In this document: positions 25,864 through 34,361 of the stretch, one piece after another
Layout: the number at the start of each line of letters is the position of its first letter
How positions within the stretch are numbered: the first letter of the stretch is position 1
From: KBS-83 sp051025295
GTDB lineage: Bacteria; Acidobacteriota; Terriglobia; Terriglobales; Acidobacteriaceae
Direction: 5' to 3' (one strand)
DNA length: 64,000 nt
Assembly: GCA_051025295.1 (NCBI GenBank)
Contig: JBMGJV010000011.1
Notes under the pieces: generated by a model
Database searches by the model: none
What the model was told of the DNA's origin: nothing
The model's input: only the letters and a program-made list of their open reading frames with translations
Translations under genes and position numbers: made by a program

Positions 25864-27744
25864 ATGACCATTCGCCGTTCCGATGTCTTTGCCTGGCTGC
25901 TGGCCGGCTCCCTGCTGGCTGCAAGTCCCGCCCTGGCGCAGAAGAAAACCAACAAGCCGCTGTCGCCCGAGCAGCAGGCCGCGCGTGAGAAGTTCGATCC
26001 GCAGGCCCAGCAATCGTCTTTCGGCGGCAGCGTGGTCGAACAGCGTGTCGCGCAGGTCAATGACCAGATCATCACGACCTCGGACTACGACCGTGCGGAG
26101 GCGCAGCTTGAGCAGGAAGGGCAGCAGCAGGGCTGGAGCCCGCAGGAGCTCGAAAACCGAAAGCGCGATCTGCTGCGGGACCTGATCGACCAGCAACTGC
26201 TCCTGTCCAAGGGCAAGGACCTGGGCATCACGGGCGACAACGAGCTGGTGCGCCGGCTCGACGAGATCCGCAAGCAGAACCACCTCGACACGATGGAAGA
26301 CCTGGAGAAGGCCGCCTCTTCGCAGGGCGTGTCCTTCGAGGATTTCAAGCAGACGCAGCGCAACAGCATCATCACGCAGCAGGTGATCCGGGAGCAGGTG
26401 GGCCGCAAGCTGCAGATGACGCAGTCACAGTTGCGCCAGTACTACCAGGAGCACCTCAACGAGTTTACCCAGCCGGAATCAGTCAAGCTGAGCGAGATCC
26501 TGATCCCGACGACGGGCGACGATCCGGCCAAGCTGGCCGCTGCCAAGGCAAAGGCCGATGAGCTGGAAGCGCAGCTCAAGGCCGGTGCCGACTTTGCCCA
26601 GCTCGCCAAGGCCAACTCGGGCGGCAGCACGGCAGCGCAGGGTGGCGACCTCGGCGACTTCAAGCGAGGCGCGCTGGCGAAGCAGCTCGAGGATGCGACG
26701 TTCGCACTCCAGGCCGGCCAATCGACCGAGCCGATTCGTACCCGGCAGGGCTACGTGATTCTCAAGGTGACGCAGCACACGCCGGGCGGCGTGCAGAGCT
26801 TCGAGTCGGTGATGCCGCAGGTGGAAGAGGCGGCCTTCATGGGGCGCATGCAGCCTGCACTGCGCGACTACCTGGGGCAGCTGCGCGAGAACGCCTACAT
26901 CGATGTCCGTCCCGGCTACGTGGACAGCGCGGCGGCGCGCAATCCGGTGAAGCCGCTTTATAGCGCTTATGCCCCGCCTGCGCCGAAAAAGAAGCCCCAT
27001 TTCACGCGGACCCGCTACTCGGGCGCGCAACGCGGCCGGCATGCCGGCGCCACCGCCGATACGAGCACGACTGCCGCGCCAGCAGCGGGAGCGAAGACAG
27101 CCAACGATGCGACGGCAGCCCCGGGTGATACGACAAAGACGGCCAACGGGACCACGGTCGCGCTTGGCGGCAGCGTACCCCCGGCAACGGCGCGTCCAGA
27201 GCGCCCCGGTAAGAAGGAGAAGATTCGCTTCGGTCAGGCGCCGCGTGAGGCTCTGCCGCCCGCAAGCACGGACAAGAGCCCGGATGCAGCGGCTCCCGCC
27301 GATGCTGCTGCAGAGCAGGCGCAGGTCGCCTCCGCCTCGAGCTCTGCCAATACAGATGTTCCGGACGCCTCCGCAGCGCCAGCGACCGATCGCAAGACCC
27401 GCTTCGCTGACCGTCCTCGTGTGCCGAAGTCCAAGAGGCCCAAGACAGCGGACCAGGTCGAGAATGAGCGCACGGACAAGCCCACTGCTGAAGAAGCGGC
27501 GGCACAGAAGACCCAGTCCGCGCCGCTGGGGCTAGCCGGAGACACGGCGAAGAAGAAGAAGGCGCCCCGGGTGAAGGGCGACAAGACGCGCTACTCGGAC
27601 GAGGCAGGCAAGCCGAAGGAAGAGCCTGCGCCAGCACCGCAGAGCTCCACGCCATCGCCGCTGGCTACGCCCGGAACTGTGCCCACCAGCAACCCACCCG
27701 CAGACGCAACTCCGCCCGCGCAGGGCACGCAGCCGCAGCCGTGA
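25864..27744 (+). CDS. SurA/PpiC-type periplasmic peptidyl-prolyl isomerase with long repetitive tail
   Basis: A 626-residue exported chaperone. After a signal peptide (about residues 1-24, ending SPALAQ) comes a SurA_N-like helical domain (VAQVNDQIITTSDYDRAE, RDLIDQQLLLSKGKDLGI) and a parvulin domain (about 205-300; VKLSEILIP, GADFAQLAKANS, GGDLGDFKRG, RTRQGYVILKV). About 260 residues of Ala/Thr/Pro/Lys-rich low complexity follow, with a recurring short motif (TRTRYSG, KIRFGQA, KTRFADR, KTRYSDE). The first two parts should assist outer-membrane protein folding; the tail is not part of standard SurA. The ATG with AGAGG just upstream was chosen. Confidence 0.9.
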   Translation: MTIRRSDVFAWLLAGSLLAASPALAQKKTNKPLSPEQQAAREKFDPQAQQSSFGGSVVEQRVAQVNDQIITTSDYDRAEAQLEQEGQQQGWSPQELENRKRDLLRDLIDQQLLLSKGKDLGITGDNELVRRLDEIRKQNHLDTMEDLEKAASSQGVSFEDFKQTQRNSIITQQVIREQVGRKLQMTQSQLRQYYQEHLNEFTQPESVKLSEILIPTTGDDPAKLAAAKAKADELEAQLKAGADFAQLAKANSGGSTAAQGGDLGDFKRGALAKQLEDATFALQAGQSTEPIRTRQGYVILKVTQHTPGGVQSFESVMPQVEEAAFMGRMQPALRDYLGQLRENAYIDVRPGYVDSAAARNPVKPLYSAYAPPAPKKKPHFTRTRYSGAQRGRHAGATADTSTTAAPAAGAKTANDATAAPGDTTKTANGTTVALGGSVPPATARPERPGKKEKIRFGQAPREALPPASTDKSPDAAAPADAAAEQAQVASASSSANTDVPDASAAPATDRKTRFADRPRVPKSKRPKTADQVENERTDKPTAEEAAAQKTQSAPLGLAGDTAKKKKAPRVKGDKTRYSDEAGKPKEEPAPAPQSSTPSPLATPGTVPTSNPPADATPPAQGTQPQP

Positions 27745-27754
27745 GCCGCCTTCG

Positions 27755-28843
27755 GTGAGCGAGGGCACGCTGCTCCCCACGGCCAGCCGCGGGAAGAGCT
27801 TCTTCATCGCAGACGCGGCTGCGCGCATGGGCAGCTTCGGGGTGAAGAGCTTCTTCGCGGTCGCCTCTCGCCAAGATCGCCAGCAGAAAAGCGGTGCCAG
27901 CTTCTGCACGCTGCGCCTGTCTGATCGCACGGGGCAATGCGAGGCTGTGATCTGGGACGACGCCAAGCCGCAGGTCGGCCCCTTTGCCGTCGGCGAAGTG
28001 GTTAAGCTCGAGTTCGACATCTCCGCGTACAGTGGCCGACCGCAGTTCGTCGTCAAGCGGCTCCGCCGTGCCGAGCCGCACGAATATCTGCTCGCGGACT
28101 TCCAGCCCCACACGCGACATGAGATCGACGAACTCTGGCAGCGGCTCATTGCCTCTGTCGATAGCTTCACCGATCCGTATCTGCACGCGCTGCTGCGTGC
28201 GTTTCTTGACGATCCCGCGATCGCAGAGCGGCTGCGCGTTGCACCCGCGGCCAAGCAACTGCACCATGCCTGGATCGGCGGCCTGCTGGAGCACATCGTG
28301 TCGCTGCTCGAGCTGTGCGATCGTGTCTGCCCGCACTACCCGCACCTGCATCGCGACCTGGTGCTCTCCGCCGCGGTGCTGCACGATATTGGCAAGCTCG
28401 AAGAGCTGAGCTGGCAGCTGAACTTCGATTACACACTCGAAGGCCAAATGCTCGGCCACATCACGCTGGGCATCGCGATGATTGAGCGCAAGGCCGCGAC
28501 TGTCACTGGCTTTCCTCCGCGCCTGCTGCTCATGCTCGAGCACATCGTGCTCAGCCATCACGGCAAATACGAGTTTGGCTCGCCCAAGCTGCCTATGACG
28601 CCTGAGGCGATGCTCTTCCACCAGCTCGACGACCTGGACGCGAAGATGTTCCTGGTGCGTAGCGAGCTGGAGCGCGGGGCCGCGCAGGGCAAAGGTGCCG
28701 GAGAGATGACGGACTGGGTACGCGCACTCGAGCGGCCGCTGCTGAACACGCATGCCTTTCTCAACGAGGCTGCAGCGGGTGGAGAAAGCATGGAAGACGC
28801 AGTACCCGAGGAGCGACCGGATGCCCTACCTGCTGAAGACTGA
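27755..28843 (+). CDS. YhaM-like 3'-5' exoribonuclease (OB-fold plus HD domain)
   Basis: A 362-residue cytoplasmic protein with GTG start. An N-terminal OB-fold nucleic-acid-binding domain (about residues 20-95; KSGASFCTLRLSDRTG, CEAVIWDD) precedes an HD-domain hydrolase with HHAWIGGLLEHIVSLLE (about 168-184) and AAVLHDIGKLEE (His210-Asp211). This combination is that of Bacillus YhaM, a 3'-5' exoribonuclease. The C-terminus is charged and disordered. It begins ten bases after the chaperone stop and its end overlaps the EVE gene by 23 bases. Confidence 0.86.
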   Translation: MSEGTLLPTASRGKSFFIADAAARMGSFGVKSFFAVASRQDRQQKSGASFCTLRLSDRTGQCEAVIWDDAKPQVGPFAVGEVVKLEFDISAYSGRPQFVVKRLRRAEPHEYLLADFQPHTRHEIDELWQRLIASVDSFTDPYLHALLRAFLDDPAIAERLRVAPAAKQLHHAWIGGLLEHIVSLLELCDRVCPHYPHLHRDLVLSAAVLHDIGKLEELSWQLNFDYTLEGQMLGHITLGIAMIERKAATVTGFPPRLLLMLEHIVLSHHGKYEFGSPKLPMTPEAMLFHQLDDLDAKMFLVRSELERGAAQGKGAGEMTDWVRALERPLLNTHAFLNEAAAGGESMEDAVPEERPDALPAED

Positions 28844-29198
28844 GCCCGACGCGTACTCCTTCGACGATCTCGAGCGCGATCGCGAGACGACCTGGGATGG
28901 CATCAAGAACGCGCAGGCGCTGCGCACGCTTGCCGGTATGAAGAAGGGCGACAAGCTCGCCATCTATCACTCCGTAACGGATAAGGCCGTCGTGGGTACG
29001 GCGAAGGTGATCTCGGTCGATGCCGCCGATCCCCGGCAGCCGGTCGTGCGCCTCGCGCCGGGCAAGCGGCTGAAGCAGCCAAAGACTTTGGCCGAACTGC
29101 GCGAGGCGCCGCTGTTCCAGGGCTCGATCCTGTTTCGGCAGTTCCGTCTCTCTGTCGTGCCGCTCACGGAGGAGCAGTACGAATGGCTGCTCTCCTGA
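28821..29198 (+). CDS. EVE domain-containing protein
   Basis: A 125-residue protein that is a single EVE (PUA-like) domain: MPYLLKTEPDAYSFDDL, TTWDGIKNAQALR, KGDKLAIYHSVTDKAVVGTA and QFRLSVVPLTEEQYEWLL. EVE domains bind modified bases in nucleic acids. The ATG at 28821 was chosen since the family begins with this methionine and GAGGAG lies seven bases before it, inside the end of the YhaM-like gene. The 23-base overlap implies coupled translation with that nuclease. Confidence 0.92.
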   Translation: MPYLLKTEPDAYSFDDLERDRETTWDGIKNAQALRTLAGMKKGDKLAIYHSVTDKAVVGTAKVISVDAADPRQPVVRLAPGKRLKQPKTLAELREAPLFQGSILFRQFRLSVVPLTEEQYEWLLS

Positions 29199-29255
29199 CC
29201 AGCGCCGATCCTGACTGCACCTGCATTTACAATCGAATTTTCCTCAGGAAGGTCC

Positions 29256-30431
29256 ATGCTCCGTTTCTCAACCGCGGGTGAGTCGCACGGCGAAGCGCTG
29301 ATTGCGCTGGTGCAGGGCCTGCCCGCTGGCCTCGAAGTTGACGAGTTGGTTCTCAATCGCGAGCTCTGGCGGCGCCAGCAGGGCTACGGCCGCGGCGGCC
29401 GCATGCGCATCGAGACGGACACGGTGCACATTCTCTCGGGCGTTCGGCATGGCCGTACGATCGGCGCGCCGGTCGCGATCCAGATTGCAAATCGTGACTG
29501 GAAGAACTGGGAAGAGATCCTGCCGGTTGCAGCAGGCGATCCTGCACTGCACAAGGCCGTCGCATCGCCGCGGCCCGGGCACGCAGACCTCGCGGGCTCG
29601 CTCAAGTATAACTTCAAAGACGCGCGCTACGTGCTCGAGCGTGCCTCTGCGCGTGAATCGACTGCGCGGGTGGCTGCTGGCGCGCTCGCGAAGACGCTGC
29701 TGCGCTTCCTCGGCATCGAGGTGCTCAGCCACGCTGTGCGCGTGGGCAGCGTAGAGGTGGAGGAGCCGGTCGCGTGGGAGAAGATCGCCGCGCTGGCTGA
29801 TCGCAATGACGTTCTGCTGAACTGCGCTGTGCCCGAGGCAGAGGAGCGCATGAAGGCCGAGGTCGATAAAGCGCTGCGCACGGGGGATTCGGTCGGCGGT
29901 GTGTTTGAGGTGGTCGCGCACGGCGTGCCGCCCGGCCTCGGAACCTACGCCAACTGGGATGAGCGTCTCGATGGACTGCTGGCCTGGGCTGTGATGTCGC
30001 TGCAGGCGGTGAAGGCTGTCGAGCTGGGCCGCGGTGTGACGGCAGCGCAGTCGTTCGGCTCGGCTGTGCATGACGCGATCCACTACAGCAGCGAGAGCAA
30101 TGGCCACACCCGCTTCGCGCGCGAACGCAACAACGCGGGCGGGGTCGAAGGCGGCGTCTCGAACGGCGAAGACATTGTTGTGCGCGGCTACCTGAAGCCG
30201 ATCTCCACGTTGCGCCGGCCGCTAGAGTCCGTCACCTATGAGACGCGAGAGACCACGAAGGCTGCCTACGAGCGCTCCGATGTCTGTGTTGTGCCCGCCG
30301 CTGGCGTGGCCGCGGAGGCCATGGTGGCCTTTGTGCTGGCACAGCTTGCGCTCGAGAAGTTTGGCGGCGACTCCGCGCAGGAACTGAAACGAAACTACGA
30401 CGGTTATCTGGAGCAGATTCGCGCCTACTGA
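29256..30431 (+). CDS. aroC: Chorismate synthase
   Basis: A 391-residue enzyme of standard length that converts 5-enolpyruvylshikimate-3-phosphate to chorismate with reduced FMN. It begins LRFSTAGESHGEALIALVQG, the N-terminal signature. It also contains RPGHADLAGSLKYN, RASARESTARVAAGALAK and the C-terminal RNNAGGVEGGVSNGEDIVVR. It precedes def by 36 bases and may share its transcript. aroB lies about 6 kb away on the other strand. Confidence 0.97.
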   Translation: MLRFSTAGESHGEALIALVQGLPAGLEVDELVLNRELWRRQQGYGRGGRMRIETDTVHILSGVRHGRTIGAPVAIQIANRDWKNWEEILPVAAGDPALHKAVASPRPGHADLAGSLKYNFKDARYVLERASARESTARVAAGALAKTLLRFLGIEVLSHAVRVGSVEVEEPVAWEKIAALADRNDVLLNCAVPEAEERMKAEVDKALRTGDSVGGVFEVVAHGVPPGLGTYANWDERLDGLLAWAVMSLQAVKAVELGRGVTAAQSFGSAVHDAIHYSSESNGHTRFARERNNAGGVEGGVSNGEDIVVRGYLKPISTLRRPLESVTYETRETTKAAYERSDVCVVPAAGVAAEAMVAFVLAQLALEKFGGDSAQELKRNYDGYLEQIRAY

Positions 30432-30467
30432 TTTCCTCAGCGGCGAACGCTCCCCAAGCACGCAAGC

Positions 30468-30977
30468 ATGATCTATCCCATCGTCAAGTATCCCGATCCC
30501 ATCCTGCAGCGGCCAGCCGCGCGCGTGACCGAGTTCAATGACGAGCTCCGCACGCTGGTGGCTGATATGTTCGAGTCGATGTACGTAGCGCAGGGTATCG
30601 GGCTGGCTGCCCCGCAGATTGGCGTAGCGAAGCGGATCACTGTCATCGATCTGAGCAACAAGAAGGACCCCGCGCAGAAGCTGGTGCTCATCAATCCCGA
30701 GGTCACCGTGACCGAGGGCAAGCAGTTCGAAGAAGAGGGCTGCCTGAGCCTGCCCGACATTCGCGAGAAGGTGCGCCGGGCTGCGTTCGTCAAGGTGCGC
30801 GCGCAGAACGAACACGGCGAGTGGCAGGAGCATGAGGGCACCGAACTGCTGGCGCGCGCCTTTCTGCACGAGATCGATCACCTGGACGGCGTGCTCTTCA
30901 TCTTTCGCGTGAGCCCGCTCAAGCGCGACCTGATCCTGCGCCGCATCCGTAAGCTGCAGCGCACGGGTGAGTGGTAG
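30468..30977 (+). CDS. def: Peptide deformylase
   Basis: A 169-residue metalloenzyme that removes the formyl group from nascent proteins. All three PDF motifs are present: GIGLAAPQIGV (about residues 44-54), EEGCLSLPD with the metal-binding Cys, and HEIDHLDG with the two metal-binding His and catalytic Glu. The next gene, fmt, starts two bases after the stop; this def-fmt pairing is classical because the enzymes add and remove the same formyl group. Confidence 0.97.
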   Translation: MIYPIVKYPDPILQRPAARVTEFNDELRTLVADMFESMYVAQGIGLAAPQIGVAKRITVIDLSNKKDPAQKLVLINPEVTVTEGKQFEEEGCLSLPDIREKVRRAAFVKVRAQNEHGEWQEHEGTELLARAFLHEIDHLDGVLFIFRVSPLKRDLILRRIRKLQRTGEW

Positions 30978-30979
30978 GC

Positions 30980-31915
30980 ATGCGGCTGCTGTTCTGCGGC
31001 ACTCCGGCGTTCGCTGTCCCCACCTTTCACGCTCTGCTGGCTGCGGGCCACACGATCGAGCTCGCGCTCTGTCAGCCAGATCGGCCTGTCGGCCGCGGGC
31101 TGGTCCTGACTGCGCCGCCGATCAAGCGGGCTGCGCTCGATGCGAGCATCGAGGTGCTGCAGCCGGAGAAGATCCGCAACAATCAGGAGCTGCGCGACCG
31201 GCTCACCGCGATGGTAATTGATGTCACTGTCGTGGTGGCGTATGGCCGCATCCTGCCACCCTGGATGCTCGAGCAGCCGCGCATGGGCAATGTGAACCTG
31301 CACGGTTCACTATTGCCGAAGTACCGCGGCGCAGCGCCCATTCAGTGGGCGATGGCGAACGGGGACTCTGTCACCGGCGTGACCACGATGCTGCTGAACG
31401 AGGGCATGGACACCGGCGACACGCTGTTGCGGCACGAAGTGCCGATCCGCGATACGGATACTGCGGAAGACCTTTTCGTTTCGCTCGCCGAGATCGGCGC
31501 ACCACTCGTCGTTCAGACCTTGGCTGGACTCGAAGCGGGCACGATCACGCCCGAGAGGCAGGATCACAGCCTCGCATCGATGGCGCCGATGCTGAGCCGC
31601 GAAGATGGCAAGGTGGACCCGGCACGAAGCGCGCACTCCATCTACGACCGCTGGCGTGGATTTCAGCCGTGGCCCGGTGCGTGGACCACAGTGCGCGGTA
31701 AAAAGCTGACCCTGCAGCGCCTGGCGCTCGCGCCATCCGGAGCGACCGGCGAACCCGGTGTCCTGCGCGTCGACAGCGACCGACTGTACTTCACGGCTGG
31801 CGACGGTGGCGTGCTCGAAGTGCTCGAGGCGCAGATCGAGGGCAAGCGCCGCCTCCCGGCTGCAGACCTGCTGCACGGGCATGTTCTCGTTGACGGCGAC
31901 CGTCTCGGCTCCTGA
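30980..31915 (+). CDS. fmt: Methionyl-tRNA formyltransferase
   Basis: A 311-residue enzyme that formylates initiator Met-tRNA using 10-formyltetrahydrofolate. The N-terminal Rossmann domain starts MRLLFCGTPAFAVPTF and contains the catalytic loop NLHGSLLPKYRGAAPIQWA. The C-terminal tRNA-binding OB domain covers about residues 205-311. ATG at 30980 is preferred over a GTG three codons earlier that overlaps the def stop. Its stop overlaps the rsmB start (TGATG). Confidence 0.96.
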   Translation: MRLLFCGTPAFAVPTFHALLAAGHTIELALCQPDRPVGRGLVLTAPPIKRAALDASIEVLQPEKIRNNQELRDRLTAMVIDVTVVVAYGRILPPWMLEQPRMGNVNLHGSLLPKYRGAAPIQWAMANGDSVTGVTTMLLNEGMDTGDTLLRHEVPIRDTDTAEDLFVSLAEIGAPLVVQTLAGLEAGTITPERQDHSLASMAPMLSREDGKVDPARSAHSIYDRWRGFQPWPGAWTTVRGKKLTLQRLALAPSGATGEPGVLRVDSDRLYFTAGDGGVLEVLEAQIEGKRRLPAADLLHGHVLVDGDRLGS

Positions 31916-33186
31916 TGGCCGCCCGCATCTCTCCTGCCCGACTGGCGGCTTATCGTGTGCTGCTCGCAGTGGCTCGGTCACGCAACCAGCACAGCGACGA
32001 TCTTCTGCGTGCTCCCGCCATCGAGGCTCTCTCGCAGGCAGACCGCAACCTGACGACGGCGCTGGTGATGGGCGTGTTGCGCTGGCAGCTTGCGCTGGAC
32101 AGCATCGCGGCGCAGTTCCTTACTCGGCGGTCACAGCTCGACGATGAGGTTGCGATTGCGCTGCGGCTCGGGATCTTCCAGTTGCTCGGTATGGAGCGCA
32201 TCCCGGCTCATGCGGCTCTGTCGGAATCCGTCGAGCTGACCAAGGCAAGTGGCCACCAGCACGCGTCCGGCATGGTGAATGCTGTGCTGCGCCGCATCTC
32301 GGAAGCGGCGCAGCGTACGCCCCTGGTTCCGACGAAAGCGCACCCGGAATGGCTGCTCGAGCGCTGGCGCACACACTATGGCGACGAGGCAGTCGCAGCC
32401 ATTGCGAACTATGACCAGCAGGCGCCGCCACTGTGTTTGCGCGTGACGGAGGCCGCCGGCGGGACCTTTCTGACGCGTGCGCTCGTGGTGAGCGAGGGCG
32501 TAGTGATTCCGGAGAACGCGCGTGCGCAGGATGAGGGCTCGCAGCTCGTGGCGGAGATTGCGGGTTCCGGAAAGCGCATCCTCGACTGCTGCGCAGCGCC
32601 GGGCAACAAGACAGCCATTCTGGCCGCGAATAATCCGAAAGCAGAGATCACGGCGTGCGACATCAGTGAGTCGCGACTGGCCGCGATGCGTCGCACTCTT
32701 GCTGCGAACCCGCCGACCGCACACGTGCATTGCATCCAGGCGGATGCGACGGCGCTGCCGTTTCGCGACGACTTCGATCTGATCCTGTGTGATGCCCCGT
32801 GCAGCGGCACCGGGACGCTCGCGCGGAATCCGGAGATCAAGCTCCGGCTCGACCCAGCGGATCTGTCGCGGCAACGGGAACGCCAGCTCGCGATCCTGCG
32901 CTCGGCGTATCGAGTGCTCGCGCCGGGTGGCAAACTGGTCTATTCGACGTGCTCACTGGAGCCGGAAGAAAACGGAACCGTCACGGCTGCATTTCTCGAA
33001 TCAGAGCCGACCGCCTCGGCCGTCAATGTACGTACCAGGCTGGATGCAATGGAGCGCGAGGGCAGTCTGCATGCGCGTGGGCGAGAGCTGCTGATAAAGC
33101 ACGCCGTGCGCGGTGACGTCCTGCAGACCGTACCCGGCATTCTGCCATGCGACGGCTTTTACGTCGCTCTGTTCACGCGTACCTGA
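31915..33186 (+). CDS. rsmB: 16S rRNA (cytosine-967-C5)-methyltransferase RsmB
   Basis: A 423-residue protein with an N-terminal NusB-like RNA-binding domain (about residues 1-135) and a C-terminal NOL1/NOP2/Sun methyltransferase. The SAM site is LDCCAAPGNKTAIL (about 223-236), the proton-abstracting Cys is in CDAPCSGTGTLARNPE, and the nucleophile Cys is in YSTCSLEPEENG. It methylates C967 of 16S rRNA. def-fmt-rsmB is a widely conserved operon order. It ends three bases from the convergent PASTA gene. Confidence 0.95.
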   Translation: MAARISPARLAAYRVLLAVARSRNQHSDDLLRAPAIEALSQADRNLTTALVMGVLRWQLALDSIAAQFLTRRSQLDDEVAIALRLGIFQLLGMERIPAHAALSESVELTKASGHQHASGMVNAVLRRISEAAQRTPLVPTKAHPEWLLERWRTHYGDEAVAAIANYDQQAPPLCLRVTEAAGGTFLTRALVVSEGVVIPENARAQDEGSQLVAEIAGSGKRILDCCAAPGNKTAILAANNPKAEITACDISESRLAAMRRTLAANPPTAHVHCIQADATALPFRDDFDLILCDAPCSGTGTLARNPEIKLRLDPADLSRQRERQLAILRSAYRVLAPGGKLVYSTCSLEPEENGTVTAAFLESEPTASAVNVRTRLDAMEREGSLHARGRELLIKHAVRGDVLQTVPGILPCDGFYVALFTRT

Positions 33187-33189
33187 CCG

Positions 33190-33966
33190 CTACTGGGCGA
33201 CGGTGAACTGCACCGTTCCACCCGTCTCGATACGCGACCCGGCGGAGGGCTGCTGTGCGATCACAGTGCCTGGCGTCACTGGCAGTGCGGGCGGTGCTGG
33301 CGCGTCACCGGGCTGTGCAATCTGCGAGACCGACGGAATTTCCGCAGCTCGATAGAGCGGCGGCGACAGCTTCATCCCCGCGCGGCTTACCGCCATGTTC
33401 GCGGTCCTGACCGGCTGATTGGTGAGGTCCGGCATGACGAAGCCACTCGATTCCGGCGGCACCGGCGCGCTGAGCAGCAGCGACACGCTGGGACGGTCGA
33501 CGGCTGCCGAGCCAGCGTCCGGCGATTGTGCGATGACCAGCCCAGGCGATACCGCCGCATACGGTACTCGAGCGACCGTACCGATCTGGAGATTTGCGCG
33601 CCTCAAGGCAAGCGCGGCGGCGCGCTCCGGCTGCTGGCGCACGTCGGGGATGGCCACCTTCTGCGCGCCCAGACTCTGGCTCGCGCGCACCTGCCAGCCG
33701 GTCCGCACTACGGTGCCGGGCATGGGCGACTGCGTTACGATGCGCGACTCTTGAACAGCCGCGCTGTAGAAGTGGTCTTCGATGTTGAACTCGAGCCCTT
33801 CGCTCGCCGCCTTCTGCCGCGCCTCTGCCTCGCTCATCCCCCGCAGGTCCGGAACTTTGACTTCGGCTCCGTGGATGGCAAAGTGCATGGTGGTGAGCGC
33901 AGACACGAGGCCCACGGCGATCACCAGCAGCAGCACCAGCAGGAACTTCGCGATTCTCCGCATCAT
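33190..33966 (-). CDS. PASTA-domain membrane protein without kinase domain
   Basis: A 258-residue single-pass protein. The transmembrane helix is near the N-terminus (about residues 6-26, FLLVLLLVIAVGLVSALTT), followed by three extracytoplasmic PASTA modules: VKVPDLRGMSEAEARQKA, VAIPDVRQQPERAAALAL and FVMPDLTNQPVRTANMAV. PASTA modules bind peptidoglycan or penicillin-like ligands and usually hang on Ser/Thr kinases or PBPs; here neither is present. The ATG at 33966 overlaps the OsmC stop by four bases. Likely envelope-associated; mechanism unknown. Confidence 0.88.
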   Translation of the reverse strand: MMRRIAKFLLVLLLVIAVGLVSALTTMHFAIHGAEVKVPDLRGMSEAEARQKAASEGLEFNIEDHFYSAAVQESRIVTQSPMPGTVVRTGWQVRASQSLGAQKVAIPDVRQQPERAAALALRRANLQIGTVARVPYAAVSPGLVIAQSPDAGSAAVDRPSVSLLLSAPVPPESSGFVMPDLTNQPVRTANMAVSRAGMKLSPPLYRAAEIPSVSQIAQPGDAPAPPALPVTPGTVIAQQPSAGSRIETGGTVQFTVAQ

Positions 33967-34361
33967 GCCGTGGCGTACTCGATCGTGTAGGTGATTGTGG
34001 CAGTCCTCTCGAGCATCGCCGAGACGGAGCAGTACTTCTCCTTCGAGAGGCGCACGGCATCCTCCATGCTCTTCTGGTTCACTGCGCCGGTCACGCGATA
34101 CACCAACGAAATGGCGGTGAACACACTTGGAGAGGTCGGCGCCTTTTCTGCGGTCGCGCTGACCGTAAGCGCGGTGAACGGCTCGCGTTTCTTGCGGAGG
34201 ATACCGATGACGTCCACGGACGTGCAGCCGCAGAGGCTCATCAGCACGCATTCCATCGGTGTCGGCGCTTCGGCATGATCTCCATCGAGCAGCAGTGTGT
34301 GCCCGCTACCGGATGTTGCTTTGTACACCTGCGCGTGCTGCCACTCGGCCTTCGCGATCAT
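33963..34361 (-). CDS. OsmC family peroxiredoxin-like protein
   Basis: A 132-residue OsmC-fold protein. Both redox Cys regions are visible: VLMSLCGCTSVDVIGIL (about residues 39-55) and SKEKYCSVSAML (about 107-118). OsmC proteins reduce organic hydroperoxides through this Cys pair. The ATG at 34361 has AGGAG about five bases upstream. Its first codons overlap the end of the CDF transporter gene by 56 bases, and its stop overlaps the PASTA gene, so the three appear cotranscribed. Confidence 0.9.
   Translation of the reverse strand: MIAKAEWQHAQVYKATSGSGHTLLLDGDHAEAPTPMECVLMSLCGCTSVDVIGILRKKREPFTALTVSATAEKAPTSPSVFTAISLVYRVTGAVNQKSMEDAVRLSKEKYCSVSAMLERTATITYTIEYATA

Noticed and set aside
23814..25988. 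A 724-codon open frame on the + strand
   Set aside because: It is antisense to the S41 protease gene, which has complete family motifs; long open antisense frames are common in GC-rich DNA.
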